64,000 nt of DNA from Chlorogloeopsis sp. ULAP01 (GCF_030381805.1 NZ_JAUDRH010000007.1:248001-312000); one strand, 5' to 3'; shown: positions 17,675-26,302, counted from the first letter of the stretch. Notes: generated by a model not told the origin, from the letters alone. Numbers and translations are program-made.

Positions 17675-18430
17675 GTGGGACAGAAGATACATCCAGTTGG
17701 TTTTCGCTTGGGAATTACCCAAGAACACCAATCTCGTTGGTTTGCCGACCCAAGCCGTTATCCAGAACTTTTACAAGAAGACCACAAACTTCGTAATTTT
17801 ATTGAAGAAAAGCTGGGCAGATACGCTCAAAACAACGCTGGCATTTCTGAAGTGCGGGTTGAGCGTAAAGCAGATCAAATCGATCTCGAAGTACGCACAG
17901 CTCGACCTGGTGTGGTTGTAGGTCGAGGTGGACAAGGCATCGAAGCATTACGAAATGGACTTCAACAACTGTTGGGTAGCCATCGTCAAATTCGGATCAA
18001 CGTCGTTGAAGTGCAACGCGTTGATGCTGATGCCTACTTAATTGCTGAGTATATCGCTCAACAGCTAGAACGCCGGGTTTCCTTCCGACGAGTAGTAAGG
18101 CAAGCCATCCAGCGCGCTCAACGGGCTGGAGTACAAGGCATCAAAGTGCAAGTTAGTGGTCGTTTGAACGGCGCAGAAATTGCTCGGACTGAGTGGACTC
18201 GTGAAGGTAGAGTACCTCTACATACTTTACGAGCCGATATTGATTACGCTTACTGTACGGCAAAAACTGTCTACGGTATTCTCGGTATCAAGGTTTGGGT
18301 ATTTAAGGGAGAAATTATTCCCGGACAAGAAGAAACGCCTCCTCCAGCAACAACACGGGAGCGCGAACCACGTCGTCGTCAACAACAGCGCCGTCGTCAG
18401 CAATTTGAAGACCGCTCAAATGAAGGATAA
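17675..18430 (+). CDS. rpsC: 30S ribosomal protein S3
   Basis: 251 residues, longer than many bacterial S3 because of an Arg/Gln-rich C-terminal tail (about 220-251). The KH domain motif VVGRGGQGIEALR (about 81-93) and the C-terminal S3 block SGRLNGAEIARTEW are intact. S3 forms part of the mRNA entry site. The start is GTG at 17675 with TAGAGGAAG upstream; MGQKIHPVGFRLGI confirms the N-terminus. Confidence 0.98.
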   Translation: MGQKIHPVGFRLGITQEHQSRWFADPSRYPELLQEDHKLRNFIEEKLGRYAQNNAGISEVRVERKADQIDLEVRTARPGVVVGRGGQGIEALRNGLQQLLGSHRQIRINVVEVQRVDADAYLIAEYIAQQLERRVSFRRVVRQAIQRAQRAGVQGIKVQVSGRLNGAEIARTEWTREGRVPLHTLRADIDYAYCTAKTVYGILGIKVWVFKGEIIPGQEETPPPATTREREPRRRQQQRRRQQFEDRSNEG

Positions 18431-18550
18431 AAAAGGAACTGGGGATTAGGTACTGGTGACTGGGCAAAATGCAAGTTTCCAATCCCTGCTCCAAATTCAT
18501 TCCTAATCCCCAATCCCTAATCCCCAATCACTAGTCCCTAGTACCTAATC
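18431..18550. repeat. Self-complementary spacer rpsC-rplP
   Basis: 120 bp. GGGGATTAGGTACTGGTGACTGGG near its start is complementary to CCTAATCCCCAATCCC / CACTAGTCCCTAGTACC near its end, so a long imperfect hairpin can form just ahead of rplP. Confidence 0.6.
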
Positions 18551-18976
18551 ATGCTAAGTCCTAGAAGAACAAAATTCCGCAAACAGCAACGCGGACGAAT
18601 GAAAGGTCTTGCCACCGCAGGCAACTCCCTGAACTTTGGTGATTTTGCCCTCCAAGCTCAAGAACCTGCTTGGATCACCGCCCGCCAAATAGAAGCCTCT
18701 CGTCGGGCAATGACCCGTTACATCCGTAGAGGTGGTAAAATCTGGATTCGCATTTTTCCAGATAAGCCTGTAACAATGCGTGCTGCTGAAACCCGGATGG
18801 GTTCCGGTAAAGGTTCGCCTGAATACTGGGTAGCAGTAGTAAAGCCAGGACGAATATTATTTGAGATCGCGGGTGTACCAGAAGCTACTGCCCGTGAAGC
18901 CATGCGCTTGGCTGCTTATAAGCTGCCGATTAAAACTAAGTTCATTTCACGCTCTGAACAGGAGACGCAGGAGTAG
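18551..18976 (+). CDS. rplP: 50S ribosomal protein L16
   Basis: 141 residues. MLSPRRTKFRKQQRGRMKG at the N-terminus and RIFPDKPVTMRAAETRMGSGKG (about 75-96) define L16, which binds near the A-site tRNA elbow; the Arg81-type position hydroxylated by YcfD in some bacteria lies in this block. It is followed after 3 bp by rpmC. Confidence 0.98.
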   Translation: MLSPRRTKFRKQQRGRMKGLATAGNSLNFGDFALQAQEPAWITARQIEASRRAMTRYIRRGGKIWIRIFPDKPVTMRAAETRMGSGKGSPEYWVAVVKPGRILFEIAGVPEATAREAMRLAAYKLPIKTKFISRSEQETQE

Positions 18977-18979
18977 GTT

Positions 18980-19207
18980 ATGCCTCTTCCCAAAATTTCA
19001 GAAGCAAGAGAATTAACTGACGAACAATTGGCAGAGGAAATTCTTGCTGTCAAAAAGCAGTTATTTCAGTTGCGATTGCAAAAAGCGACAAGACAATTAG
19101 AAAAACCTCATCAGTTTCGACACGCCCGACACCGCCTTGCCCAATTAATGACGGTAGAAGCAGAGCGCAAGCGGGCAACAAGTCAACCTGCTAAAGAACA
19201 AGAGTAA
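18980..19207 (+). CDS. rpmC: 50S ribosomal protein L29
   Basis: 75 residues with the L29 pattern: an N-terminal helix ELTDEQLAEEILAVKKQLFQL and a second helix containing LEKPHQFRHARHRLAQLMTV. It lies at the tunnel exit next to L23. Spacing is 3 bp after rplP and 6 bp before rpsQ, indicating one mRNA. Confidence 0.97.
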   Translation: MPLPKISEARELTDEQLAEEILAVKKQLFQLRLQKATRQLEKPHQFRHARHRLAQLMTVEAERKRATSQPAKEQE

Positions 19208-19213
19208 GAAAGT

Positions 19214-19462
19214 ATGGCAGTAAAAGAAAGAGTTGGCTTGGTAGTGAGCGACAAAATGCAAAAAACGGTGGTAGTCGCCGTTGAAAATCGCGCTCCCCAT
19301 CCCAAGTACGGCAAAATTGTGGTGAAAACCCGGCGTTATAAAGCTCATGACGAAGAGAATCGCTGCAAGATAGGCGATCGCGTTCGCATTCAAGAAACTA
19401 GACCCCTGAGCAGGACTAAGCGCTGGCAAGTCACAGAAATCCTCACCACAAAAAATAGCTAA
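19214..19462 (+). CDS. rpsQ: 30S ribosomal protein S17
   Basis: 82 residues forming the S17 OB-fold: VVSDKMQKTVVVAVENRAPHP and GDRVRIQETRPLSRTKRW are diagnostic. It binds 16S rRNA early in assembly. The ATG has AGAAAGT upstream and follows rpmC closely. Confidence 0.97.
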   Translation: MAVKERVGLVVSDKMQKTVVVAVENRAPHPKYGKIVVKTRRYKAHDEENRCKIGDRVRIQETRPLSRTKRWQVTEILTTKNS

Positions 19463-19549
19463 AGGTTAATAGCTAATAGCTTAAGAGCTAATGGTTAATC
19501 ACAATGAAAAATTAACAATTAGCAATTAACAAAACCAAGGAGAGTAATT
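19463..19549. repeat. Self-complementary AT-rich spacer rpsQ-rplN
   Basis: TTAATAGCTAATAGC / GAGCTAATGGTTAATC in the first half pairs with variants of AATTAACAATTAGCAATTAAC in the second half. A CAAGGAGAGTAATT ribosome site for rplN ends the spacer. Confidence 0.6.
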
Positions 19550-19918
19550 GTGATTCAACCCCAGTCTTATCTTAATGTTGCAGACAACAGCGGAGCTCGT
19601 AAACTTATGTGTATCCGCGTCCTTGGGGCAGGTAACCGTCGCTACGGTCACGTCGGCGATAGAATTATCGCTGTTGTCAAAGACGCACAGCCCAACATGG
19701 CTGTAAAAAAATCTGATGTCGTAGAAGCAGTGATCGTCCGCACCCGTCACAATATCAAGCGGGATAGCGGTATGAGTATTCGTTTTGACGATAATGCCGC
19801 AGTTATCATCAACAAAGATGGCAACCCCAGAGGAACAAGGGTCTTTGGGCCAGTTGCACGAGAATTGCGCGACAAAAACTTTACTAAAATTGTTTCTCTG
19901 GCTCCGGAGGTGCTCTAA
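19550..19918 (+). CDS. rplN: 50S ribosomal protein L14
   Basis: 122 residues, exactly the family length. LNVADNSGARKLMCIRVLG and FDDNAAVIINKDGNPRGTRVFGP are the L14 signatures. It forms intersubunit bridges with 16S rRNA. GTG start at 19550 after AAGGAGAG. Its TAA shares one base with the rplX ATG (TAATG), implying coupling. Confidence 0.98.
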   Translation: MIQPQSYLNVADNSGARKLMCIRVLGAGNRRYGHVGDRIIAVVKDAQPNMAVKKSDVVEAVIVRTRHNIKRDSGMSIRFDDNAAVIINKDGNPRGTRVFGPVARELRDKNFTKIVSLAPEVL

Positions 19919-20268
19919 TGCCAAGCAAGAAGGAGAAGCCCAAATTTTACAAAATGCACGTCAAAACTGGGGATACTGTGCAGGTGATTGCCGGTAAAGA
20001 CAAAGGCAAAGTTGGTGAAGTCATCAAAGCACTTCCCCAAGAAAGTAAAGTCGTTGTCAAAGGTGTCAACATCAAGACTAAGCACGTCAAACCCCAAGCT
20101 GAAGGCGAATCGGGACGAATTGTCACCCAAGAATATCCAATTCACAGTTCCAACGTCATGCTTTACTCCAATAAGCAAAACGTTGCTAGTCGCATCTGTT
20201 ATACCTTCACTGCTGAAGGCAAAAAGGTTCGGATGCTCAAGAAAACTGGAGAAATTGTCGATAAATAG
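19918..20268 (+). CDS. rplX: 50S ribosomal protein L24
   Basis: 116 residues. The KOW motif GDTVQVIAGKDKGKVGEV (about 20-37) is followed by VVVKGVNIKTKHVKP, both standard for L24, an assembly initiator that binds the 5' end of 23S rRNA. It overlaps the rplN stop by one base. Confidence 0.97.
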   Translation: MPSKKEKPKFYKMHVKTGDTVQVIAGKDKGKVGEVIKALPQESKVVVKGVNIKTKHVKPQAEGESGRIVTQEYPIHSSNVMLYSNKQNVASRICYTFTAEGKKVRMLKKTGEIVDK

Positions 20269-20388
20269 AAAGTGGTTAATGGTTAATGGTTAATAGTTAA
20301 TAGAACAATTAACAATTAGCAATTAACAATTAACAACTAACAAATAATTTTTCCCTGACCAAGCCCAGGGGTAACTAGGACAAAAACT
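20269..20388. repeat. Self-complementary AT-rich spacer rplX-rplE
   Basis: GGTTAATGGTTAATGGTTAA (about 20274-20293) faces several AATTAACAATTAGC units (about 20305-20340), which are complementary. A second small stem, CCCTGACCAAGCCCAGGGG (about 20353-20371), lies closer to rplE. Confidence 0.6.
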
Positions 20389-20934
20389 ATGGCAACACGA
20401 CTAAAAAGTTTATACCAAGAAACGATTGTCCCTAAACTGATGCAACAGTTTGAATTCACCAATATTCATCAAGTACCAAAGTTGGTGAAAGTGACTGTGA
20501 ACAGGGGTTTGGGGGAAGCAGCGCAAAATGCTAAAGCTCTGGAAGCGTCTTTAAGTGAAATTGCCTTGATCACCGGTCAAAAACCCGTAGTAACGCGGGC
20601 AAAAAAAGCGATCGCAGGCTTTAAAATTCGTCAAGGTATGCCTGTTGGGATCATGGTCACCCTTAGAGGCGATCGGATGTATGCTTTTCTCGACCGTTTA
20701 ATCAACTTGTCTTTACCGAGAATTCGTGACTTTCGTGGTGTCAGCCCCAAGAGCTTTGACGGTCGTGGTAACTATACTCTTGGCGTCAGAGAGCAGTTGA
20801 TTTTTCCAGAAGTCGAGTACGACAGTATTGACCAAATCCGAGGGATGGATATTTCCATCATCACTACAGCTAACACTGACGAAGAAGGTCGCGCCTTACT
20901 AAAAGAAATGGGAATGCCCTTTCGGGATCAATAA
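20389..20934 (+). CDS. rplE: 50S ribosomal protein L5
   Basis: 181 residues. KVTVNRGLGEAAQNAK, ITGQKPVVTRAKKAIAGFKI and the C-terminal FPEVEYDSIDQIRGMDISI blocks identify L5, which binds 5S rRNA and contacts the P-site tRNA. ATG at 20389. In this cluster rpsH follows directly; rpsN, found between L5 and S8 in many bacteria, is absent. Confidence 0.98.
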   Translation: MATRLKSLYQETIVPKLMQQFEFTNIHQVPKLVKVTVNRGLGEAAQNAKALEASLSEIALITGQKPVVTRAKKAIAGFKIRQGMPVGIMVTLRGDRMYAFLDRLINLSLPRIRDFRGVSPKSFDGRGNYTLGVREQLIFPEVEYDSIDQIRGMDISIITTANTDEEGRALLKEMGMPFRDQ

Positions 20935-20954
20935 ATTCATTTATAGAGGAAACG

Positions 20955-21356
20955 ATGGCAACAAACGACACTATTGCTGATATGTTGACGCGCCTCCGCA
21001 ATGCTAATTTAGCGAGGCATCAAACTACACAAGTGCCATCCACAAAAATGACCCGTAGTATAGCCAAAGTCCTTCGAGAAGAAGGATTCATTGGTGAATA
21101 CGAAGAATCAGGCGAAGGAGTAAAACGTAACTTGGTGATTTCCCTTAAGTATAAGGGTAAAAATCGCCAACCAATTATTACTGCCCTCAAGCGAATCAGC
21201 AAACCAGGCTTGCGTGTTTACTCCAACAAAAAGGAATTACCACGGGTATTAGGTGGTATTGGCATTGCCATTATTTCGACTTCCAGTGGCATCATGACCG
21301 ATCGGGAAGCACGGCGTCAGAATTTGGGTGGCGAAGTACTTTGCTACGTCTGGTAG
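20955..21356 (+). CDS. rpsH: 30S ribosomal protein S8
   Basis: 133 residues, with TIADMLTRLRNANLA at the start and the C-terminal GIAIISTSSGIMTDREARR motif, the conserved 16S rRNA-binding segment. S8 represses the spc operon in enterobacteria; whether that holds here is unknown. ATG at 20955 after AGAGGAAACG. Confidence 0.98.
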   Translation: MATNDTIADMLTRLRNANLARHQTTQVPSTKMTRSIAKVLREEGFIGEYEESGEGVKRNLVISLKYKGKNRQPIITALKRISKPGLRVYSNKKELPRVLGGIGIAIISTSSGIMTDREARRQNLGGEVLCYVW

Positions 21357-21436
21357 TCATTTAGTCATTTGTCATTTGTAATTAGCTAAAGACAAAAGAC
21401 AAATAACAAACGACAAACAACAAAGGACAAAAGGTT
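21357..21436. repeat. TCATTTGTC-type spacer rpsH-rplF
   Basis: TAGTCATTTGTCATTTGT (from about 21362) faces a run of ACAAAAGACAAATAACAAACGAC-like units (about 21391-21431), a strongly complementary arrangement that could fold into a hairpin ending at the rplF ribosome site. Confidence 0.6.
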
Positions 21437-21985
21437 ATGTCTCGAATTGGTAAACGCCCAATCACAGTCCCTGCAAAAGTGCAAGTGACAGTTGATGGCA
21501 CCAAAGTTAGTGTCAAAGGGCCAAAAGGTGAGCTTTCTCGCGAGCTTCCCAATCATGTAATAGTTTCCCAAGAAGGGGAAATCTTGACGGTTAGCCGTCG
21601 AGATGATTCACGCACCTCAAGGCAAATGCACGGATTGTCCCGTACCTTGGTTGCCAATATGGTTGAAGGAGTTTCCAAAGGCTTTGAACGACGTTTGGAG
21701 ATTCAAGGAGTTGGTTACCGGGCTCAAGTCCAAGGTCGTACCCTCGTTTTAAATATGGGTTATAGCCATCAAGTGCAGATTGCACCACCAGAAGGAGTTA
21801 ACTTTGCAGTTGAAAATAACACCAATGTTATTGTCAGCGGCTATGACAAAGAAGTGGTAGGCAACACGGCAGCCAAAATTCGTGCCGTTCGTCCACCAGA
21901 ACCCTACAAAGGCAAAGGTATTCGTTACTCCGGCGAAGCAGTTAGACGCAAAGCTGGTAAGACTGGTAAAGGTGGTAAGAAATAA
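21437..21985 (+). CDS. rplF: 50S ribosomal protein L6
   Basis: 182 residues with two L6 folds. MSRIGKRPITVPAKVQVTVDG at the start and the C-terminal PPEPYKGKGIRYSGE motif are diagnostic; the latter contacts the factor-binding stalk base. ATG at 21437; rplR follows 2 bp after the stop. Confidence 0.98.
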   Translation: MSRIGKRPITVPAKVQVTVDGTKVSVKGPKGELSRELPNHVIVSQEGEILTVSRRDDSRTSRQMHGLSRTLVANMVEGVSKGFERRLEIQGVGYRAQVQGRTLVLNMGYSHQVQIAPPEGVNFAVENNTNVIVSGYDKEVVGNTAAKIRAVRPPEPYKGKGIRYSGEAVRRKAGKTGKGGKK

Positions 21986-21987
21986 AT

Positions 21988-22350
21988 ATGAAGCTTACTC
22001 GTATAGAATCAAGACAGCGTCGCCATCGGCGCATACGCGGCAAAGTAAACGGTTCTACGGAACGTCCACGGTTAGCAGTGTTTCGTTCACACCAGCATAT
22101 TTATGCTCAAGTAATTGATGATACTAGTCATCATACTTTAGTGGCAGCCTCTTCTGTTGAACCTGAATTGAAATCCAAACTCGGCTCAGGTAAAAACTGT
22201 CAAGCTTCTACCGAAGTTGGTAAATTGATAGCTCAACGATCACTAGAAAAAGGCATCTCAAAAGTAGTCTTTGATCGCGGTGGCAATCTTTATCATGGTC
22301 GAGTCAAAGCACTAGCTGAAGCAGCACGTGAGGCTGGGTTAGATTTCTAA
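21988..22350 (+). CDS. rplR: 50S ribosomal protein L18
   Basis: 120 residues. RRHRRIRGKVNGSTERPRLAV, the SNKHIYAQ-type FRSHQHIYAQVIDD and VVFDRGGNLYHGRVKALAE identify L18, which together with L5 and L25 binds 5S rRNA. Only 2 bp separate it from rplF. Confidence 0.98.
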   Translation: MKLTRIESRQRRHRRIRGKVNGSTERPRLAVFRSHQHIYAQVIDDTSHHTLVAASSVEPELKSKLGSGKNCQASTEVGKLIAQRSLEKGISKVVFDRGGNLYHGRVKALAEAAREAGLDF

Positions 22351-22447
22351 ACACTAGTCATTGGTCATTAGTTAGTAGTCATTAGCAATAAATGACGAAT
22401 GGCAAAGGACAAGTGACAAATGACAAAGGACAAAGGACTATCGAAAC
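22351..22447. repeat. TCATTAGTC / GACAAATGAC spacer rplR-rpsE
   Basis: CACTAGTCATTGGTCATTAG and GTAGTCATTAGC in the first half face AATGACGAATGGCAAAGGAC and GTGACAAATGACAAAGGAC in the second, giving a long imperfect hairpin. Confidence 0.6.
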
Positions 22448-22972
22448 ATGGCAACAAATCGTCGTAAAGCTAACCGCGCAAAAAAAGAAGAAACTAACTG
22501 GCAAGAGCGGGTTATTCAGATCCGCCGAGTCAGTAAAGTAGTAAAAGGAGGTAAGAAACTTAGCTTCCGCGCGATCGTGGTCGTCGGTAATGAGCGCGGT
22601 CAAGTTGGTGTGGGAGTAGGTAAAGCCTCGGATGTAATTGGTGCCGTGAAAAAAGGTGTAGCCGACGGCAAAAAACACTTAATTGACATCCCTATTACTA
22701 AATCCAACTCTATTCCCCACCCCATTAATGGCATGGGTGGCGGTGCAAAGGTAATGATGCGTCCAGCCGCTCCTGGGACTGGTGTAATTGCCGGTGGTGC
22801 TGTTCGTACTGTGCTGGAGTTGGCAGGCATTCGTAATATCTTAGCTAAACAACTCGGCTCTAATAACCCTCTCAACAACGCAAGAGCTGCAATCAATGCC
22901 CTTACCACCCTGCGGACTTTCTCAGAAGTTGCTGAAGACAGGGGTGTTTCTGTAGAAAATCTTTACATTTAA
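22448..22972 (+). CDS. rpsE: 30S ribosomal protein S5
   Basis: 174 residues. The double-stranded RNA-binding half begins with VIQIRRVSKVVKGGKKLSFRA and the C-terminal half holds GTGVIAGGAVRTVLELAGI, the S5 signature tied to decoding fidelity. ATG at 22448. Confidence 0.98.
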   Translation: MATNRRKANRAKKEETNWQERVIQIRRVSKVVKGGKKLSFRAIVVVGNERGQVGVGVGKASDVIGAVKKGVADGKKHLIDIPITKSNSIPHPINGMGGGAKVMMRPAAPGTGVIAGGAVRTVLELAGIRNILAKQLGSNNPLNNARAAINALTTLRTFSEVAEDRGVSVENLYI

Positions 22973-23060
22973 TAGCTAAATGCTAATTGCTAATTGTTAT
23001 GTGCCATTAGCTGTTAGCTATTAGCAAACTAAAATTATTCTCTTACGAAAAGCTTTGATT
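22973..23060. repeat. AGCTAATTGCTAATTG-type spacer rpsE-rplO
   Basis: TAGCTAAATGCTAATTGCTAATTG faces GCCATTAGCTGTTAGCTATTAGC, again complementary halves. The rplO start lies just after it, and no rpmD (L30) is present between S5 and L15. Confidence 0.55.
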
Positions 23061-23507
23061 ATGAGATTAAACGATGTTCGTCCTCAAAAAGGCTCAAAAA
23101 AACGACCTCGTCGTCTAGGTCGTGGTGTATCTGCTGGTCAGGGTGCTAGTGCCGGTAAAGGTATGCGTGGTCAAAAAGCTAGATCTGGTGGCGGCACCAG
23201 GCCTGGTTTTGAAGGTGGTCAACAGCCATTATACCGCCGCATCCCAAAGTTGAAGGGCTTTCCTCTAGTTAATCGTAAAAATTACACTACGATTAATGTA
23301 GAGAAGCTAGCCTCCCTCCCAGCAAATGCAGAAGTAACATTGACCTCTCTAAAAGAAGCAGGTATTCTCACTGCTGTCAAAGGTCCATTGAAAATTTTGG
23401 GTGATGGGGAATTGAGCGTTCCGCTCAAAGTTAAGGCGGCAGCTTTCACAGGTACAGCTCGTAGCAAAATTGAGGCAGCTGGTGGGAGTTGTGAAGTTTT
23501 AGAGTGA
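23061..23507 (+). CDS. rplO: 50S ribosomal protein L15
   Basis: 148 residues from the ATG at 23061; an in-frame TTG two codons earlier is a less likely start because L15 proteins normally begin MRLNDV or similar. The Gly/Lys/Arg-rich N-terminal half (RRLGRGVSAGQGASAGKGMRG, about 17-37) and the C-terminal KAAAFTGTARSKIEAAGG block are typical. L15 is a late 50S assembly protein. secY follows after 73 bp. Confidence 0.97.
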   Translation: MRLNDVRPQKGSKKRPRRLGRGVSAGQGASAGKGMRGQKARSGGGTRPGFEGGQQPLYRRIPKLKGFPLVNRKNYTTINVEKLASLPANAEVTLTSLKEAGILTAVKGPLKILGDGELSVPLKVKAAAFTGTARSKIEAAGGSCEVLE

Positions 23508-23580
23508 GCCAACTGGGAGCACACCTAAGCGTACGCCTACTCTAGCCAGCGCCTGCTTCACTATCTTAAGGTAGCCCTCT

Positions 23581-24906
23581 ATGATCAGTCGAGATAAACC
23601 CCCAACAGCTCAAGAAACTTTTATGCAAATGGCACAAGCAGCTGGGCTGAGAGGTCGGCTGCTTGTCACCGTTGGTATTCTGATTTTGATTCGTATGGGC
23701 ATACACATACCCATACCAGGAATTAATCGGGAGCAGTTTGCTGCTGCTGTTAGTAGTAATAACCAAATCTTCAGCTTTTTGGATATTTTTTCTGGAGGCG
23801 GACTGTCGGCTTTGGGAGTCTTTGCCCTGGGTATTTTGCCTTTCATTAATGCCTCTATTATTATCCAATTACTTACTGCTGCCATTCCATCTTTAGAAAA
23901 TTTGCAGAAAAATGAAGGTGAAGCAGGAAGGCGGAAAATTTCCCAAATTACACGCTATGTAGCTTTGGGTTGGGCGATTCTTCAAAGTGTTTTCTTGGCA
24001 GGATTCTGGCTCAGACCTTTTGCCTATAACTTCAGTCCATTTTTTGTAGTTGAAACAGCAGTAGCTCTAGTGGCTGGCTCGATGTTCGTAATGTGGGCGT
24101 CGGAAGTAATTACAGAGAGGGGAATTGGGAATGGTGCATCTTTGTTGATTTTTGTCAACATCGTGGCAACACTACCGAAGTCTCTTAGTGATACCATTGC
24201 TTACATTCAAGGTAGCGGCCAAGAAATAGTGAGGGAAAGAGTTGGGCCAGTGATTGTACTTGTCCTTGTCTTCCTAGCGACAATTGTCGGTATTGTATTT
24301 GTTCAAGAAGCTATTCGCCGTATTCCGATTATTTCTGCTCGCCGTCAAGTTGGTCGGCGTATTTTCGCCGAGCAGCGTAGCTATCTCCCCTTACGTTTAA
24401 ATCAAGGTGGAGTGATGCCAATTATTTTTGCTGCTGCAATTCTTAGTTTGCCACTGTTGATTGCCAACTTTACTAGAAATCCAGAAATCGCCAACATTAT
24501 CAATACTTATTTAAGTCCTGGCGGTTCTCAATCTTGGGCTTACGCGCTAGTTTACCTCATTTCGATTGTATTCTTTAGTTATTTCTATTCATCTTTGATT
24601 GTAAACCCTGTTGACATAGCGCAAAACCTCAAAAAAATGGGTTCTAGTATTCCTGGTATTCGTCCGGGTAAAGCCACGAGCGAATATATAGAGCGCGTTT
24701 TAAATCGACTAACTTTTTTGGGTGCTATCTTTTTGGGTTTGGTTGCTATTATCCCCACCGCCGTAGAAAGAGCTTTAGGAGTACCAACCTTCAGAGGATT
24801 AGGTGCTACTTCTTTGCTAATTCTAGTTGGTGTGGCAATTGATACAGCAAAACAAATCCAAACTTACGTGATTTCTCAGCGCTATGAAGGAATGGTGAAA
24901 CAATAG
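23581..24906 (+). CDS. secY: Preprotein translocase subunit SecY
   Basis: 441 residues with ten hydrophobic segments. The second segment region holds IPIPGINREQFAA, and PFINASIIIQLLTAAIP matches the SecY plug/TM2 region; the cytoplasmic loop near residue 350 contains KKMGSSIPGIRPGK, where ribosome and SecA bind. SecY forms the channel for export to plasma and thylakoid membranes. It overlaps adk by one base at the stop. Confidence 0.98.
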   Translation: MISRDKPPTAQETFMQMAQAAGLRGRLLVTVGILILIRMGIHIPIPGINREQFAAAVSSNNQIFSFLDIFSGGGLSALGVFALGILPFINASIIIQLLTAAIPSLENLQKNEGEAGRRKISQITRYVALGWAILQSVFLAGFWLRPFAYNFSPFFVVETAVALVAGSMFVMWASEVITERGIGNGASLLIFVNIVATLPKSLSDTIAYIQGSGQEIVRERVGPVIVLVLVFLATIVGIVFVQEAIRRIPIISARRQVGRRIFAEQRSYLPLRLNQGGVMPIIFAAAILSLPLLIANFTRNPEIANIINTYLSPGGSQSWAYALVYLISIVFFSYFYSSLIVNPVDIAQNLKKMGSSIPGIRPGKATSEYIERVLNRLTFLGAIFLGLVAIIPTAVERALGVPTFRGLGATSLLILVGVAIDTAKQIQTYVISQRYEGMVKQ

Positions 24907-25463
24907 TGACGCGATTAATCTTCTTGGGGCCACCTGGAGCCGGCAAAGGAACTCAAGCTAAAAAATTAGCTGAGTACTGGAACATCCCCCATATTTCTAC
25001 GGGTGATATCTTGCGCCAAGCGTTAAAAGAACAAACTCCTCTTGGGATTAAAGCTCAAAGCTACATGGATAGAGGAGAATTAGTTCCCGATCAACTTGTA
25101 CAAGATATGGTGGAGGAACGTCTCCAGCAAGGTGATACTAATTCAGGTTGGATTCTTGATGGTTTTCCCCGCACAGTGAAACAAGCAGCTTTTTTAGAAG
25201 AATTGCTGCAAAAGTTAGCTCAACGTGGAGAAAAGGTAGTTAATTTGGATGTTCCAGATGAGGTTGTAGTCGGTCGTTTGCTGCAACGTGGACGCAAAGA
25301 TGATTCAGAAGAGGTGATTCGTCGCCGCCTAGAAGTCTACCGCTCTGAGACAGCCCCCTTGATTGATTTTTACCGTAACCGTCATCAACTCCTGAGTGTC
25401 AATGGTAATCAGTCCCTTGAAGAAGTTTCTACCGAAATTAAAAAGCAGGTAAACGCTTCCTAG
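24906..25463 (+). CDS. adk: Adenylate kinase
   Basis: 185 residues, the short-LID type common in cyanobacteria. P-loop GPPGAGKGTQ (8-17), HISTGDILR, and DGFPRTVKQA are intact; there is no Cys4 zinc LID. It interconverts AMP, ADP and ATP. GTG start at 24906 shares one base with the secY stop (TAGTG), so it is translationally coupled. Confidence 0.97.
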   Translation: MTRLIFLGPPGAGKGTQAKKLAEYWNIPHISTGDILRQALKEQTPLGIKAQSYMDRGELVPDQLVQDMVEERLQQGDTNSGWILDGFPRTVKQAAFLEELLQKLAQRGEKVVNLDVPDEVVVGRLLQRGRKDDSEEVIRRRLEVYRSETAPLIDFYRNRHQLLSVNGNQSLEEVSTEIKKQVNAS

Positions 25464-25659
25464 TTTTACAAGCACCTATATAGAGTGGGATTAGGAAACT
25501 GTATCCTATCCTACTCTCACCCACTCTCATTCCAGATAGTGTCAAGAATTTTAGATAAGATATATTAATAAACTGTTGATATATTTTCCGTATTATGTGC
25601 AATTGCAGACTAAAATTAGCTGCAAGCGGCAACAATAGTTGAGTTGAGGAACAAACAAA
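25464..25659. other. Gap adk-infA with stem-loop
   Basis: Just after adk, GAGTGGGATTAGGA (25483-25496) pairs with TCCTATCCTACTC (25504-25516) with one bulge and one mismatch. No T-run follows, so it may be an mRNA processing or stabilising element rather than a terminator. No map (methionine aminopeptidase) gene is present here, unlike many bacteria. Confidence 0.45.
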
Positions 25660-25884
25660 TTGTCTAAGCAAGATTTAATTGAAATGGAAGGCACTGTGAC
25701 TGAGTCATTGCCCAATGCGATGTTTCGCGTTGATCTCGACAATGGCTTTAACGTTCTCGCTCACATTTCTGGTAAAATCCGTCGCAACTATATCAAGATT
25801 TTACCTGGCGATCGCGTCAAAGTTGAACTGACTCCCTACGACCTGACAAAGGGTCGAATCACTTATCGACTACGCAAAAAATAA
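25660..25884 (+). CDS. infA: Translation initiation factor IF-1
   Basis: 74 residues: [21 protein letters not shown], the S1-like OB-fold core, then [21 protein letters not shown] and [14 protein letters not shown]. Complete and of normal length. IF-1 blocks the A site during initiation. The start is a TTG at 25660 (SKQDLIE follows, as in other cyanobacterial IF-1 proteins), with GTTGAGGAAC upstream; a rare start may limit expression. Confidence 0.97.
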
Positions 25885-25921
25885 TTTAGAAGTAATAATT
25901 TTATCGGAGGTTAACAGATGC

Positions 25922-26134
25922 TTGAATAAACAACACAAGGTTCAGATTGAAGGTATAATCACCGAAATTTTACCAAATGATAGCTTTCAAGTTGAACAAA
26001 ACGATGCCTCGATTGTTACTAAATCACAAGTTCCAACGGCTTTAGTTCACACAAGTGTTAATGTCTTGGCTTCCATAGCTTGTAAAGAAACTTACCTAAG
26101 AATGTTAGCTGGCAAGCATAAGGAAATAGGGTGA
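25922..26134 (+). CDS. Degenerate IF-1-like paralogue
   Basis: 70 residues beginning at TTG 25922. It aligns with infA immediately upstream: EGIITEILPNDSFQVEQND against [19 protein letters not shown], then after an insertion of about 15 residues VLASIACKETYLRMLAGKHKEIG against [25 protein letters not shown], where it stops. The C-terminal strands ([11 protein letters not shown]) and the conserved basic residues are missing, so it cannot be an ordinary IF-1. A good Shine-Dalgarno (CGGAGG) precedes an ATG at 25918 that opens a 3-codon frame ending in TAA, overlapping the TTG. It is a decaying duplicate or a repurposed protein. Confidence 0.6.
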   Translation: MNKQHKVQIEGIITEILPNDSFQVEQNDASIVTKSQVPTALVHTSVNVLASIACKETYLRMLAGKHKEIG

Positions 26135-26302
26135 AAGAGTCAGTAAATGAGTTAGGTTTAATCTCCTATAGATTTCGGAAAAAGTAAGTGTATGTAGAAT
26201 ACTATACCATACAACCAAATCTGTTAGTTTCCCTTCTACCATTTAACTGAATAATTTCTTGAAAAATGCTATAATTCACTATTTGTAATCAATTAGGAAA
26301 GT

